From: Antarctobacter sediminis
GTDB taxonomy: Bacteria > Pseudomonadota > Alphaproteobacteria > Rhodobacterales > Rhodobacteraceae
Direction: 5' to 3'
Length of the DNA: 64,000 nucleotides
NCBI RefSeq assembly: GCF_019218285.1
Contig: NZ_JAHUZG010000002.1
Coordinates: 1,302,001-1,366,000, forward strand
Part shown: positions 36,902 to 45,806 of the stretch, piece by piece
Position numbering within the stretch: position 1 is the first letter of the stretch
Layout: each line of letters begins with the position of its first letter
Notes under the pieces: model-generated
The model's input: only the letters and a program-made list of their open reading frames with translations
What the model was told of the DNA's origin: nothing
Databases searched by the model: none
Program-made: the position numbers and the translations under genes

Positions 36902-38421
36902 CGCGGCTGATCCTTGTTCTGGGCGACCAGTTGACCGAAAGCGTTGCCGCGTTGAAGGCTGCGGACAAGGACCGCGACGTGATCGTCATGGCCGAGGTCG
37001 CGGATGAAACCCGCTATGTCCCCCACCATCCCAAAAAGATCGCTCTGGTGCTGGCGGCGATGCGCAAATTCGCCGTCGCCCTGCGCGAAGATGGTTGGGA
37101 CGTCCGCTATACCGAACTGGACGATACCGGGAACGCCGGATCCATTTGTGGCGAATTGCTGCGGCGCGCGGAAGAAACCGGTGCGCAAGAGGTCATTGCC
37201 ACCGAACCGGGCGAATGGCGGCTGATCAACGCCCTGCGCCATTGTCCCTTGAAGGTGCGGTTTTTGGAAGACGACCGGTTTATCGCCAGCCATGCCGATT
37301 TCGATGGTTGGGCCGAGGGGCGCAAGGCGCTGCGGATGGAATATTTCTACCGCGAGATGCGCCGCAAAACCGGGCTGCTGATGACTGATGATGGTCCGGA
37401 GGGCGGCCAGTGGAACTATGATGCAGACAACCGAAAACCCGCTCAGGGCGAGGTCACGCACGAGCCGCTGTGGTTCGAACCGGACAGGACCACGGCCGAG
37501 GTTCTGGATCTGGTCGAAGCCGCCTTTCCCGACAATTTCGGCCGTTTGCGCCCCTTTGGCTTTGCCACCGACCGGGCGCAGGCGCTGAAGGCGCTGAGCC
37601 ATTTCGTCGACAAGGCGCTGCCACGGTTCGGTGACTATCAGGACGCGATGCTGGATCAGGACCGGTTCCTGTATCACTCTTTGCTGTCGGCCTATATCAA
37701 CATCGGCCTTCTTGATCCGCTGGAGGTTTGCACATCCGTTGCAATGGCCTATGCGGACGGATCTGTGCCAATCAACGCCGCCGAGGGGTTTATCCGGCAG
37801 ATTATCGGCTGGCGGGAATACGTGCGGGGCATCTATTTCCGCGAAGGCCCGGATTATCCCGACCGCAACGCCTTGGGACATGACCGTGCCTTGCCATGGT
37901 TCTACTGGGACGCCGGGACAGAGATGCGCTGTGTCGCGAAGTCCGTGGAACAGACCCGGGACGAGGCCTACGCCCACCATATCCAGCGGTTGATGGTGAC
38001 GGGGAATTTCGGCCTGCTTGCAGGGATCAACCCCGCGGCGCTGCATGAATGGTATCTTAGCGTTTATATCGACGCATTCGAGTGGGTCGAGGCCCCCAAC
38101 ACCGTGGGCATGAGCCAGTTTGCCGACGGCGGGATCATCGCGTCGAAACCCTATGTGTCCTCGGGAAACTACATCAACAAGATGTCGGACTACTGCAAGT
38201 CATGCAGCTATTCCGTGACCAAAAAGACGGGCGAAGGCGCCTGTCCGTTCAACTTGTTGTACTGGCATTTCATGGATCGCCACAGGGACCGTTTCGAAGG
38301 CAACCCCCGGATGGCCAACATGTACCGGACCTTTGACCGGATGGATGCCGATCGTCGCGAAACGGTGCTGAAAGAGGCGCAGCGCTTTCTGGACCGGATG
38401 GAGGCCGGAGAGCGGGTCTGA
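36898..38421 (+). CDS. FeS-type photolyase/cryptochrome (PhrB/CryB class)
   Basis: 507 residues with a GTG start that overlaps the previous stop (GTGA). The N-terminal domain (LILVLGDQLTESVAALK) is that of the FeS-BCP group of bacterial photolyases and cryptochromes. Four cysteines in the C-terminal half, one in MRCVAKS, two in CKSC and one in ACPFN, are spaced as expected for the 4Fe-4S cluster. Enzymes of this group repair (6-4) photoproducts using FAD and a lumazine antenna, or act as photoreceptors. Coupling to an SDR gene is a recurring arrangement to check. Confidence 0.92.
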   Translation: MTRLILVLGDQLTESVAALKAADKDRDVIVMAEVADETRYVPHHPKKIALVLAAMRKFAVALREDGWDVRYTELDDTGNAGSICGELLRRAEETGAQEVIATEPGEWRLINALRHCPLKVRFLEDDRFIASHADFDGWAEGRKALRMEYFYREMRRKTGLLMTDDGPEGGQWNYDADNRKPAQGEVTHEPLWFEPDRTTAEVLDLVEAAFPDNFGRLRPFGFATDRAQALKALSHFVDKALPRFGDYQDAMLDQDRFLYHSLLSAYINIGLLDPLEVCTSVAMAYADGSVPINAAEGFIRQIIGWREYVRGIYFREGPDYPDRNALGHDRALPWFYWDAGTEMRCVAKSVEQTRDEAYAHHIQRLMVTGNFGLLAGINPAALHEWYLSVYIDAFEWVEAPNTVGMSQFADGGIIASKPYVSSGNYINKMSDYCKSCSYSVTKKTGEGACPFNLLYWHFMDRHRDRFEGNPRMANMYRTFDRMDADRRETVLKEAQRFLDRMEAGERV

Positions 38422-38445
38422 CACCCGCTGTCCGGCAGGACAGTT

Positions 38446-38904
38446 TCACGGCTTGATGTAGGTAAAGCCCATCTGCTGAAGCTTGGACAGTTCCGCCACG
38501 CCGGAGGGCACGATGTCATCTTCCCAGACATCGTAAAGGTCTTCCGAATAGTCGATCTTGCGTCCGACAAGCGTGTTGTTGCAGACGTGGAATGCCACGT
38601 TCTGACCTTTGAGGCTGGACACGGTTGTCTGCATGGTCGGGTCGCCTTTGGCGGCGGACAGCAAGCCCAGACCGTTGCCATGCATCACCACCTTGATTTC
38701 CATGTTTTCGGCGCCGACGGCGTTGATGTGGTTCTGGATGTTGCGCATCGCGCCCTTGTAGGCCTTGTTGCCTTCTCCGCCATTGTAATTGATGTGATAC
38801 ACGACCTTCTGCTTGCCATAGCCTTCGGCCATGGCGGTGCCGGTTGTCGCGAACAGCGCCAGGGCAAGGCTCAGCGCGGTCAGCAGTCTGACGATATGGG
38901 TCAT
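38446..38904 (-). CDS. Exported DsrE-family protein
   Basis: 152 residues from the ATG at 38904. A signal peptide covers about residues 1-26 (TGTAMAEG). The mature part has the DsrE/DsrF-like fold pattern: VVYHINYNGGEGNKAYKGAMRNIQNHINAVG and a single conserved cysteine in VAFHVCNNTL. DsrE-type proteins bind and pass sulfur, but periplasmic single-cysteine members are poorly studied. It lies just downstream of the PhnD-LuxR regulator on the same strand. Confidence 0.82.
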   Translation of the reverse strand: MTHIVRLLTALSLALALFATTGTAMAEGYGKQKVVYHINYNGGEGNKAYKGAMRNIQNHINAVGAENMEIKVVMHGNGLGLLSAAKGDPTMQTTVSSLKGQNVAFHVCNNTLVGRKIDYSEDLYDVWEDDIVPSGVAELSKLQQMGFTYIKP

Positions 38905-39029
38905 AGTGGTTCCTCCCTTATCAGCGGGGCGGTGAACCCCGTTGTGCAAGACAGGATGACGCAGACAGGACGTGGACGGATACCCGGCAATTCCCTTTGA
39001 TTCCTGCCGGTTTCGAACCCGGGAAAACC

Positions 39030-40292
39030 CTAGGTTTCGGATTCTTGGGGGGAAAGCTGGCGTTGGGCCAGCGCAATCAGCTGGGCCGAGCTGCGGGCAT
39101 CGTATTTGCGAAGAAGGTTGGCGCGGTGGAACTCGACTGTCTTGGGGCTGATGCCCAGCGCCGCAGCGATTTCCTTGGTTGAATGGCCGGCGCCGATGTG
39201 GCCAAGGACCTGACTTTCGCGGCGTGTCAGCGGCACCTCGGAGTCCGCTTGTTCAGTCAAAGGGGGTGCGGCATCGGCGGGGCTTTGGGATCTGCGAAAC
39301 AGCCAGCCCAGCAGCGCGGCAAGGGCCAGAATGGCTGCGATCATAGCGCCGCCCCAAGCGATCCACGCCGGGCCGCCGCCGGGCGGGGAGGTCGCAGCGC
39401 CCTGACGGTTGGCAAAGGCTGCGGCCAGCGCGCGGGCGTCGTGATAGCTGACCGGCGCACCCCAGGTATCGACCAGATCGCTGGACCCGCTTTGCAGCAG
39501 GGCCAGCGCCACGGTGTCGCGCAACTCGGCAGAGGTGCCGGCTAGCGCCACAAAGGGCCATTCCGGGTAAAGCCGCGTGCTGACGGCTTCGGGGTAGGTG
39601 TAGGTGACATTGGCGTTGAGCACGCTCAGCGCATCCGGGGGCACCACGCCTTCGGCTTGCAACCGTTCCAACAGGCCGCTGCGCACGATGCCGGCCTGAA
39701 GGTCGCCGTCCAGAACGGCCCGTGCGATGGCGTCTTGCGGAAATCCAAGAAAGACCATCTGGGTGCTGTCTTCCAACAGGTCAACGCCCTGCGCCTGAGC
39801 TTCGAACCATGCCATCTGAAAGCCGCCAAAGGCCTGCGGCGCAACCGCGCCGATGCGTTGATCCCGCAGGTCCGCCAGGGTGGTCAATCCGCTGTCGGCC
39901 CGTACCAGAACGGCCGAACCGAACTGCGTGGCATGTGACCCGTCCGACAGGCGTCGTTTGCGGGTGGCAAGAACGCTCATCGGAAAGGTTTCGGCAAGCT
40001 GGATGTAATGACCCGGGTTGGTCACGAGGAAATCCAGCCCGCCCGCGTTCACCAGCGGCCCGGCAGAGGTCAGCGTCACAGGAACCAGCCGGGCGACACG
40101 GTTGCCAAGATGAGGTTGCAGGTATTCCGCCAGAGGCGTCCAGACGGTCTGTTGGTCGGCCCAGCCGCGATGCGCCAGCACGCCGATGCGGACGACCTCG
40201 GGTTCTTGTGCTCGAACCAGACCGGGCAGGAGGCCGCCAAACAGGATGAGCGCGCAAAGAAACCACGCCGGAAACCGGTGTGCCATGGGCAT
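39030..40292 (-). CDS. One-component regulator: periplasmic PhnD-like sensor, one TM helix, LuxR HTH
   Basis: About 420 residues; Met codons at 40292 and 40286 are both possible starts, while one at 40406 would overlap the MORN gene. An N-terminal signal or anchor (AWFLCALILFGGLLPGLVRA) leads to a phosphonate-binding-protein-like sensor domain (VVRIGVLAHRGWADQQ, LVTNPGHYIQL, LRDQRIGAVAPQAFGGF). A membrane helix follows (GGAMIAAILALAALLGWLF). The cytoplasmic end is a LuxR/GerE helix-turn-helix (LTRRESQVLGHIGAGHSTKEIAAALGIS). No kinase or receiver domain is present, so a signal sensed outside would act directly on DNA binding. The sensor resembles that of TtrS-like kinases. Ligand and targets are unknown. 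Confidence 0.85.
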   Translation of the reverse strand: MPMAHRFPAWFLCALILFGGLLPGLVRAQEPEVVRIGVLAHRGWADQQTVWTPLAEYLQPHLGNRVARLVPVTLTSAGPLVNAGGLDFLVTNPGHYIQLAETFPMSVLATRKRRLSDGSHATQFGSAVLVRADSGLTTLADLRDQRIGAVAPQAFGGFQMAWFEAQAQGVDLLEDSTQMVFLGFPQDAIARAVLDGDLQAGIVRSGLLERLQAEGVVPPDALSVLNANVTYTYPEAVSTRLYPEWPFVALAGTSAELRDTVALALLQSGSSDLVDTWGAPVSYHDARALAAAFANRQGAATSPPGGGPAWIAWGGAMIAAILALAALLGWLFRRSQSPADAAPPLTEQADSEVPLTRRESQVLGHIGAGHSTKEIAAALGISPKTVEFHRANLLRKYDARSSAQLIALAQRQLSPQESET

Positions 40293-40342
40293 ACAGAAGG
40301 GACGGCGGGAAATGGGGCGGTCGTTCCAGACTGCCCGCGCGA

Positions 40343-41767
40343 TCAATTGTCCGCCGTATCCGGGGCCGCCGGGGCAGGGGTCGAGCGCAGGGCGCCGCCG
40401 ATCCATTCGCCCGACGCCTCTTCGCCGCTGGCGTATTTCATCGTGCCCTGACCCTGACGTTTGCCATCCTTGAAGGCGCCTTCGTAGACATCACCATTGG
40501 CATAGACTGCGATCCCCTGACCATTGATCTCGCCGCGAAGCCAGTCGCCATCGTAGGAAAAGCCCGAGGCCATGACGATCTTGCCCTTGCCGTGGCGCTG
40601 ACCTTCGCGGAACTGGCCCTGATACACCGTGCCGTCTGGGTAGGTGGCTTTGCCTTCGCCATGGCGCTGACCGTCTTTCCACTGACCCTCATAGCGGTAA
40701 CCGTCGGGGTAGGTCATGATGCCAAAGCCATCGTTGCGCGCGTTTTCAAAGCTGCCTTCGTACACCAACCCGTTGGGATAGGCCGCACGGCCCTTGCCCT
40801 GAATCACGCCGTCAACCCAGTCGCCGTCATAGGTCGCGCCATCGGGGTAGGTGATCTTGCCCTTGCCATTGGCGAGGTCGCCCTTGAACTGGCCTTCATA
40901 GACCGAGCCGTCGGGATAGGTGACCTTGCCCTTGCCTTCGATCTGGCCGGTGACCCAGTTGCCTTCGTAGCGATAGCCGTCCTTGCCGACAAAGGTGCCG
41001 ATGCCGTGACGCTGGTCGTTGTTGAACTGGCCTTCGTAGATGTCGCCGTTTTCGTAGATGACCTTGCCCTTGCCTTCGCGGCGGCCATCCACAAGCTGGC
41101 CCTGATAAACGTCGCCGTTGGGCTGGATCAGCTTGCCCTCTCCGTCGATCTGGCCTTCGCGCCACGTGCCTTCGTAAATCAGCCCGTCGGGCATCGTCAG
41201 CTTGCCAAACCCGTCACGTTCGCCGTCGGCGACGCGGCCTTCGTAGATGGATTTGTCGGGATAGGTGATCTTGGCCGTGCCTTCCTTGACGCCGTTCACC
41301 CACTGGCCGTCATAGACATACCCGTTGGGTGCGGTCATCACGCCCTTGCCGTGGTGCAAGGCGTTGCGGAAGGACCCTTCGTAACGGACGCCATTGGCAT
41401 AGATCGCCACGCCGCTGCCGGTGATCTTGCCGTCCAGCCACTGGCCTTCATAGGTGCCACCGTCGGCAAAGACGATCTTGCCCTTGCCTTCGGGCTTGCC
41501 CTTGGCGAACTGGCCTTCGTAGACAGACCCGTTTGGAAAGCGTGCGACGCCCTTGCCCTTGATCTCGCCCTCGACCCATTCGCCAGAGTATTCGTAACCG
41601 TTGGGCAGACGGTACGTGCCGGTGCCGTGCTGCAACCCGTTCAGGAAGGTGCCTTCGTAGACGCCACCGTCGTCGTATTGCTTGGTGACGGTCTGATCAT
41701 CCTGGGCCAGCGCCGTGCCGGCGATAGCTACGAAGGCGCCAAGAAGGATGCTGCCTGCGGTTTTCAT
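40343..41767 (-). CDS. Secreted MORN-repeat protein, copy 1 (18 repeats)
   Basis: 474 residues with a signal peptide (about 1-21, ending GTALAQ). From residue 37 there are 18 consecutive 23-residue MORN repeats of the form YEGxFxxGxxxGxGxxxxxxGxx, ending near residue 450. Repeats 10-18 match repeats 1-9 in order, so the array is a duplicated block of nine. Bacterial MORN proteins are thought to form extended beta-ribbons; the role here is unknown. It is followed by the LuxR-type regulator 50 bases downstream, and its paralogue lies just upstream on the same strand. Confidence 0.93.
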   Translation of the reverse strand: MKTAGSILLGAFVAIAGTALAQDDQTVTKQYDDGGVYEGTFLNGLQHGTGTYRLPNGYEYSGEWVEGEIKGKGVARFPNGSVYEGQFAKGKPEGKGKIVFADGGTYEGQWLDGKITGSGVAIYANGVRYEGSFRNALHHGKGVMTAPNGYVYDGQWVNGVKEGTAKITYPDKSIYEGRVADGERDGFGKLTMPDGLIYEGTWREGQIDGEGKLIQPNGDVYQGQLVDGRREGKGKVIYENGDIYEGQFNNDQRHGIGTFVGKDGYRYEGNWVTGQIEGKGKVTYPDGSVYEGQFKGDLANGKGKITYPDGATYDGDWVDGVIQGKGRAAYPNGLVYEGSFENARNDGFGIMTYPDGYRYEGQWKDGQRHGEGKATYPDGTVYQGQFREGQRHGKGKIVMASGFSYDGDWLRGEINGQGIAVYANGDVYEGAFKDGKRQGQGTMKYASGEEASGEWIGGALRSTPAPAAPDTADN

Positions 41768-41876
41768 GCGCGTGCCCGTTTTCGTCTGTCTCTATCCTGT
41801 CTTAGCGGAAACTAAAGGAGGCCGGGGCGGACGGCAACGTCTTTCCATGTTGCTGGGCAATGGCCCGCGCCGGGCG

Positions 41877-43400
41877 TCAGGGGCGATCCCCCAGCGAACC
41901 GCCCCCGCTTTCGTCCGGTGCGATGACCCGGACGGGCAAGGCACCGGCCACACCGCCGCGCGAATGACTGCGTTCTTCGGGCAGCACAGGTTCTGGCGGC
42001 AGGCCGCTGGGATTGCCATCCAACTGCCCGTTGCGCCAGACACCTTCGGCCACCGTTCCGTCCTTGTACACCAAGCGCCCCTGACCCTCGCGCTTGCCGT
42101 TGACGAAATGGCCCGAGTAGACATCGCCATTGGTGTAGGTCGCGATGCCGCGCCCGTTGATCTCGCCATTGAGCCAGGCACCATTGTACTGAAACCCGTC
42201 CGCCATCGTGATCCGTCCGTGGCCGTGGCGTTTCCCGGCATGGAAAGAGCCGTCATAGACCGTGCCATCGGGATAGACTGCCTTGCCACGACCCTGTCGC
42301 TGACCCTCGGCGAACTGGCCTTCATAGCGGTAACCGTCGGTGTAGGTCATGACGCCGTAGCCGTGATTGCGGGTGTTGACGAAATCGCCCTCGTAGATCA
42401 GCCCGCCCGCGTATTCGGCGCGGCCCTTGCCCTGAATCACGCCTTTGACCCAACCGCCGACATAGATGCTGCCATCGGGGTAGGTGATCTTGCCTTCGCC
42501 GTGGGGCTGATCGTTTGCAAAGCTGCCGGCATATATCGATCCGTCCGGATAGGTGACCTGCCCGCTGCCGTCGATCTTACCGACCGTCCAGTTGCCCGTG
42601 TAGATAAAACCGTCTTTCCCGACGAAGGTGCCCTGTCCGTGGCGTTGATCCTTGTGAAAGGCCCCTTTGTAGCTGTCACCATTGGCATAGCGCACGGTCC
42701 CGCGCCCTTCGCGTTTGCCGTTGACCAGCTGGCCTTCGTAGATGTCTCCGTTGGCGTGGACCAGTTTGCCTTCGCCATTGATCTGGCCCGCCGCCCATGC
42801 GCCTTCATAGATCAGTCCGTCCGCCATGGTGATCTTGCCAAAACCATGCCGCTGACCGGCCTTGACCAATCCTTCGTAGACGGACCCGTCAGCATAGGTG
42901 ATGCGCGCCCGGCCTTCCTTGGTGCCGTTGATCCATTGGCCGTCATAAACATAGCCCTCGGGCGAGGTCATGACCCCGCGACCATGGTGCCTGGCTTCGC
43001 GGAACTGGCCCTCGTAGAGCACGCCATTGGCATAGCGGGCCTTGCCTTGACCCGAAATCTTGCCGTGTTGCCAGGCCCCTTCGTAATGGCCGCCGTCCGC
43101 GAACACGATCCGCCCGGTGCCATGGGGTTTGCCCGAAACAAAATCACCGGTGTAGACCGAGCCGTTGGGGAAACGTGCCTTACCCTTGCCAAGGATCTGT
43201 CCGCGTACCCAGTCTCCGCTGTATTCATAGCCATTGGGCAGCCGGTAAGTGCCGGTCCCATGCTGAATGCCGTCGACCATCTGGCCGGTATAGACGCCGC
43301 CGTCGCTATAGGTTCGTGTCTGCACCCCCTGCGCCAGAAGTGACGGCGCGGATGCCAGAAAGAGTGCAGCGGAGACAATAGAAAGGCGAGATAAAAACAT
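41877..43400 (-). CDS. Secreted MORN-repeat protein, copy 2 (18 repeats)
   Basis: 507 residues from the ATG at 43400, with a signal peptide (about 1-23, ending SLLAQ). It has 18 MORN repeats starting at the same residue (37) as its neighbour, and each repeat is most like the repeat with the same number in the other protein, so the genes arose by whole-gene duplication. A tail of about 55 residues, rich in Pro, Glu and Gly, extends past the last repeat. It lies 109 bases upstream of copy 1. The function is unknown; a cell-surface or periplasmic scaffold is possible. Confidence 0.92.
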   Translation of the reverse strand: MFLSRLSIVSAALFLASAPSLLAQGVQTRTYSDGGVYTGQMVDGIQHGTGTYRLPNGYEYSGDWVRGQILGKGKARFPNGSVYTGDFVSGKPHGTGRIVFADGGHYEGAWQHGKISGQGKARYANGVLYEGQFREARHHGRGVMTSPEGYVYDGQWINGTKEGRARITYADGSVYEGLVKAGQRHGFGKITMADGLIYEGAWAAGQINGEGKLVHANGDIYEGQLVNGKREGRGTVRYANGDSYKGAFHKDQRHGQGTFVGKDGFIYTGNWTVGKIDGSGQVTYPDGSIYAGSFANDQPHGEGKITYPDGSIYVGGWVKGVIQGKGRAEYAGGLIYEGDFVNTRNHGYGVMTYTDGYRYEGQFAEGQRQGRGKAVYPDGTVYDGSFHAGKRHGHGRITMADGFQYNGAWLNGEINGRGIATYTNGDVYSGHFVNGKREGQGRLVYKDGTVAEGVWRNGQLDGNPSGLPPEPVLPEERSHSRGGVAGALPVRVIAPDESGGGSLGDRP

Positions 43401-43543
43401 GCGGCGGACGGCCTCTGGAAATGCAAGACGGATGGGCAAAGCCTATGTGACGCGCCTTGGCGGGGCAACGCCCGCGGTCGAGGCGGCTTTCCCTCAGGCG
43501 TGGGTCTGATATGGGTGCGTCAAGATCAGGAAAGGGCGGCGCG

Positions 43544-45202
43544 ATGAGCGATCGGTTTCGCATCACAATGGCACAGCTGAACCCCGTTGTGGGCGATCTT
43601 GAGGGTAACGCGGCCAAGGCCCGCGCGGCCTGGGAGGAAGGGCGCGCCCATGGCGCCGATCTTGTGGCGCTGCCCGAGATGTTCATCGCCGGGTACAACG
43701 CGCAGGACCTGGTAATGAAACAGGCCTTTCACATCGCTGCGATGCAGGCGGTGGACAAGTTGGCCGCCGATTGCGCGGACGGCCCGGCGCTGGCCATCGG
43801 CGGCCCCTACGTCGAGGGCACAGAGCTATTCAACGCCTATTTCATCTGCAACGGCGGCCGTGTCGTGACGCGGGTGCTGAAGCATGAACTGCCAAACGAA
43901 ACCGTCTTTGACGAGGTGCGGATCTTTGACAGCGGCCCCATCGGCGGACCCTATGCCGTGGGCAACACGCGCATCGGGTCGCCCATCTGCGAGGATGCAT
44001 GGCACCCGGATGTGGCCGAAACCTTGGCTGAAACCGGGGCCGAGTTCCTGTTGGTGCCGAATGGATCGCCCTATTACCGCGGCAAATACGAGACCCGGCT
44101 GAACCACATGGTCGCCCGCGTGGTCGAGACCGGTTTGCCGCTGATCTATCTCAACATGGTCGGCGGACAGGACGATCAGGTTTTTGACGGCGGGTCTTTC
44201 GTGCTGAACCCCGGCGGGCAGATCGCCGTGCAACTGCCGGTGTTCGACGAATGCATCGTTCCGGTTGACATGGTGCGCGGGCCCGAGGGGTGGCGCTGTG
44301 AGGAAGGGACGTTCCAGAAACACCCCGACGACTGGGAACAGGACTATCGCGTCATGGTCGAAAGCCTGCGCGACTACCTGCGCAAGACCGGGTTTTCCAA
44401 AGTTCTTCTGGGTATGTCCGGCGGTGTGGATTCGGCCTTGGTGGCGACGATTGCCACGGATGCGCTGGGCCCGGAGAACGTGCGCTGCGTGATGCTGCCG
44501 TCGGAATACACCTCGTCGCATTCTCTGGAAGACGCAGAGGCCTGCGCCAAGGCGCTGGGCTGCCGCTATGACTATGTGCCGATTTCCGGGCCGCGCGCGG
44601 CGGTGACAGAGGCGCTGGCACCGTTGTTTGAGGGCACGCAACCCGACATCACCGAGGAAAACATCCAGTCGCGCTTGCGCGGGCTGTTGTTGATGGCGCT
44701 GTCGAACAAGTTTGGCGAGATGCTGCTGACCACCGGCAACAAGTCCGAGGTCGCGGTGGGCTATGCCACGATCTACGGCGATATGGCGGGCGGCTATAAC
44801 CCGATCAAGGATCTGTACAAGACGCGCGTATTCGAGACCTGCCGCTGGCGGAATGCCAACCACCGTGCATGGATGAATGGCCCCGAAGGTGAAGTCATCC
44901 CCGACCGGATCATCACCAAGCCGCCGTCGGCGGAACTGCGCGAGGATCAGAAGGACAGCGATTCCCTGCCCGATTACCCGGTGCTGGACGCAATTCTGGA
45001 AATCCTCGTGGACCGGGACGGGTCCATCGCGGATTGCGTCGCGGCGGGGTATGACCGGGCCGATGCCAAAAAGGTGGAACACCTGCTCTACATCAGCGAA
45101 TACAAGCGGTTCCAGTCGGCACCGGGGGCGCGTCTGACCAAAAGCGCATTTTGGCTGGACCGGCGCTATCCGATCGTCAACCGCTGGCGCGATCCCAGCT
45201 GA
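43544..45202 (+). CDS. nadE: Glutamine-dependent NAD+ synthetase
   Basis: 552 residues from the ATG at 43544. The N-terminal nitrilase-type glutaminase domain has the Glu-Lys-Cys triad (ALPEMFIAGY, KHELPNETVFDE, GSPICEDAWHPD). The C-terminal synthetase domain has the ATP loop LGMSGGVDSALVATI near residue 289 and LTTGNKSEVAVGYATIYGDMAGG. It amidates nicotinic acid adenine dinucleotide to NAD+ using glutamine, the last step of NAD synthesis. An upstream in-frame Met at 43457 is rejected because it overlaps the promoter region of the divergent MORN gene. Confidence 0.96.
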   Translation: MSDRFRITMAQLNPVVGDLEGNAAKARAAWEEGRAHGADLVALPEMFIAGYNAQDLVMKQAFHIAAMQAVDKLAADCADGPALAIGGPYVEGTELFNAYFICNGGRVVTRVLKHELPNETVFDEVRIFDSGPIGGPYAVGNTRIGSPICEDAWHPDVAETLAETGAEFLLVPNGSPYYRGKYETRLNHMVARVVETGLPLIYLNMVGGQDDQVFDGGSFVLNPGGQIAVQLPVFDECIVPVDMVRGPEGWRCEEGTFQKHPDDWEQDYRVMVESLRDYLRKTGFSKVLLGMSGGVDSALVATIATDALGPENVRCVMLPSEYTSSHSLEDAEACAKALGCRYDYVPISGPRAAVTEALAPLFEGTQPDITEENIQSRLRGLLLMALSNKFGEMLLTTGNKSEVAVGYATIYGDMAGGYNPIKDLYKTRVFETCRWRNANHRAWMNGPEGEVIPDRIITKPPSAELREDQKDSDSLPDYPVLDAILEILVDRDGSIADCVAAGYDRADAKKVEHLLYISEYKRFQSAPGARLTKSAFWLDRRYPIVNRWRDPS

Positions 45203-45203
45203 G

Positions 45204-45266
45204 GGGACGGCGGGACGGACGCTGTTCCGCGCCTTGCGGCGCGAAAGACGCCCCGCCCGCCGTCCC
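45204..45266. repeat. Palindromic intergenic repeat, copy B (likely terminator)
   Basis: GGGACGGCGGG (45204-45214) pairs perfectly with CCCGCCGTCCC (45256-45266), and an inner hairpin CGCGCC/GGCGCG sits inside. It lies between convergent nadE and a CBS gene and probably terminates both. The outer arm and the GTTCCG segment recur in the element at 31602-31662. Confidence 0.55.
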
Positions 45267-45281
45267 TTGGCCGTCGCGCCC

Positions 45282-45716
45282 CTAGCCGGCCTGATCGGCG
45301 CGGGCGCCCGTCATTTCGACAAAGCGTTCGTAGAGCATGACATATTCCGCAGGCACATCGCGGTAAGACAGGAGACCCACGGGTTTGCCATTGTCCACCA
45401 CCGGCATGTGGCGGAAGGCCGTGCCCAGATGGGATTTGAGTGTCTGGGCAAGATCCGCGTCAATGTCGACGGTCACCGGGTCGGGGGTCATGACGGTTTG
45501 GGCCGGCGTGTCATCCAGTGACAGACCCTTGGCCACCGCGCGAAACACGATGTCGCGCTCCGAGAGCACACCCGCCAAAGCGCCGTCATGCAAGACGACA
45601 ACCGCACCGACCCCCGCATCGGCCATCCGTTGCGCCACTTCGCGCAGCGGCATGTCGGGGGCAACGGCGTGCAGGGCGCGATTTCCGAGGATCTTGCGAA
45701 TGGTGGTCGTGGGCAT
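45282..45716 (-). CDS. CBS-domain pair protein
   Basis: 144 residues from the ATG at 45716. Two CBS motifs are seen: MPLREVAQRMADAGVGAVVVLHDGALAGVLSERDI and, later, TLKSHLGTAFRHMPVVDNGKPVGLLSYRDV. Stand-alone CBS pairs bind adenine nucleotides and often regulate other proteins; the partner is not evident here. It converges on nadE and has a repeat or terminator between. Confidence 0.9.
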   Translation of the reverse strand: MPTTTIRKILGNRALHAVAPDMPLREVAQRMADAGVGAVVVLHDGALAGVLSERDIVFRAVAKGLSLDDTPAQTVMTPDPVTVDIDADLAQTLKSHLGTAFRHMPVVDNGKPVGLLSYRDVPAEYVMLYERFVEMTGARADQAG

Positions 45717-45806
45717 TGGAAATCCTGTCAATGAACGTTTGAAACGAAGATTAGGCAGCGCGTATTGCCGCCGCAAGGGCGACGGCAAGGGCTGGTGTGC
45801 GGCGGA

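Noticed and set aside
38998-39029. tRNA-like T-arm sequence (GGTTTCGAACCC)
   Set aside because: Only a short near-palindrome is present; there are no acceptor, D or anticodon arms around it.
40280-43343. Two long repetitive hydrophobic open frames (40280-41815 and 41715-43343) on the plus strand
   Set aside because: They are antisense to the MORN genes; their regular repeats mirror the 69-base MORN period.
40343-43400. Periodic 69-base DNA repeats resembling an array
   Set aside because: Not a CRISPR array: there are no identical direct repeats with unique spacers, and the period is the coding repeat of MORN motifs.
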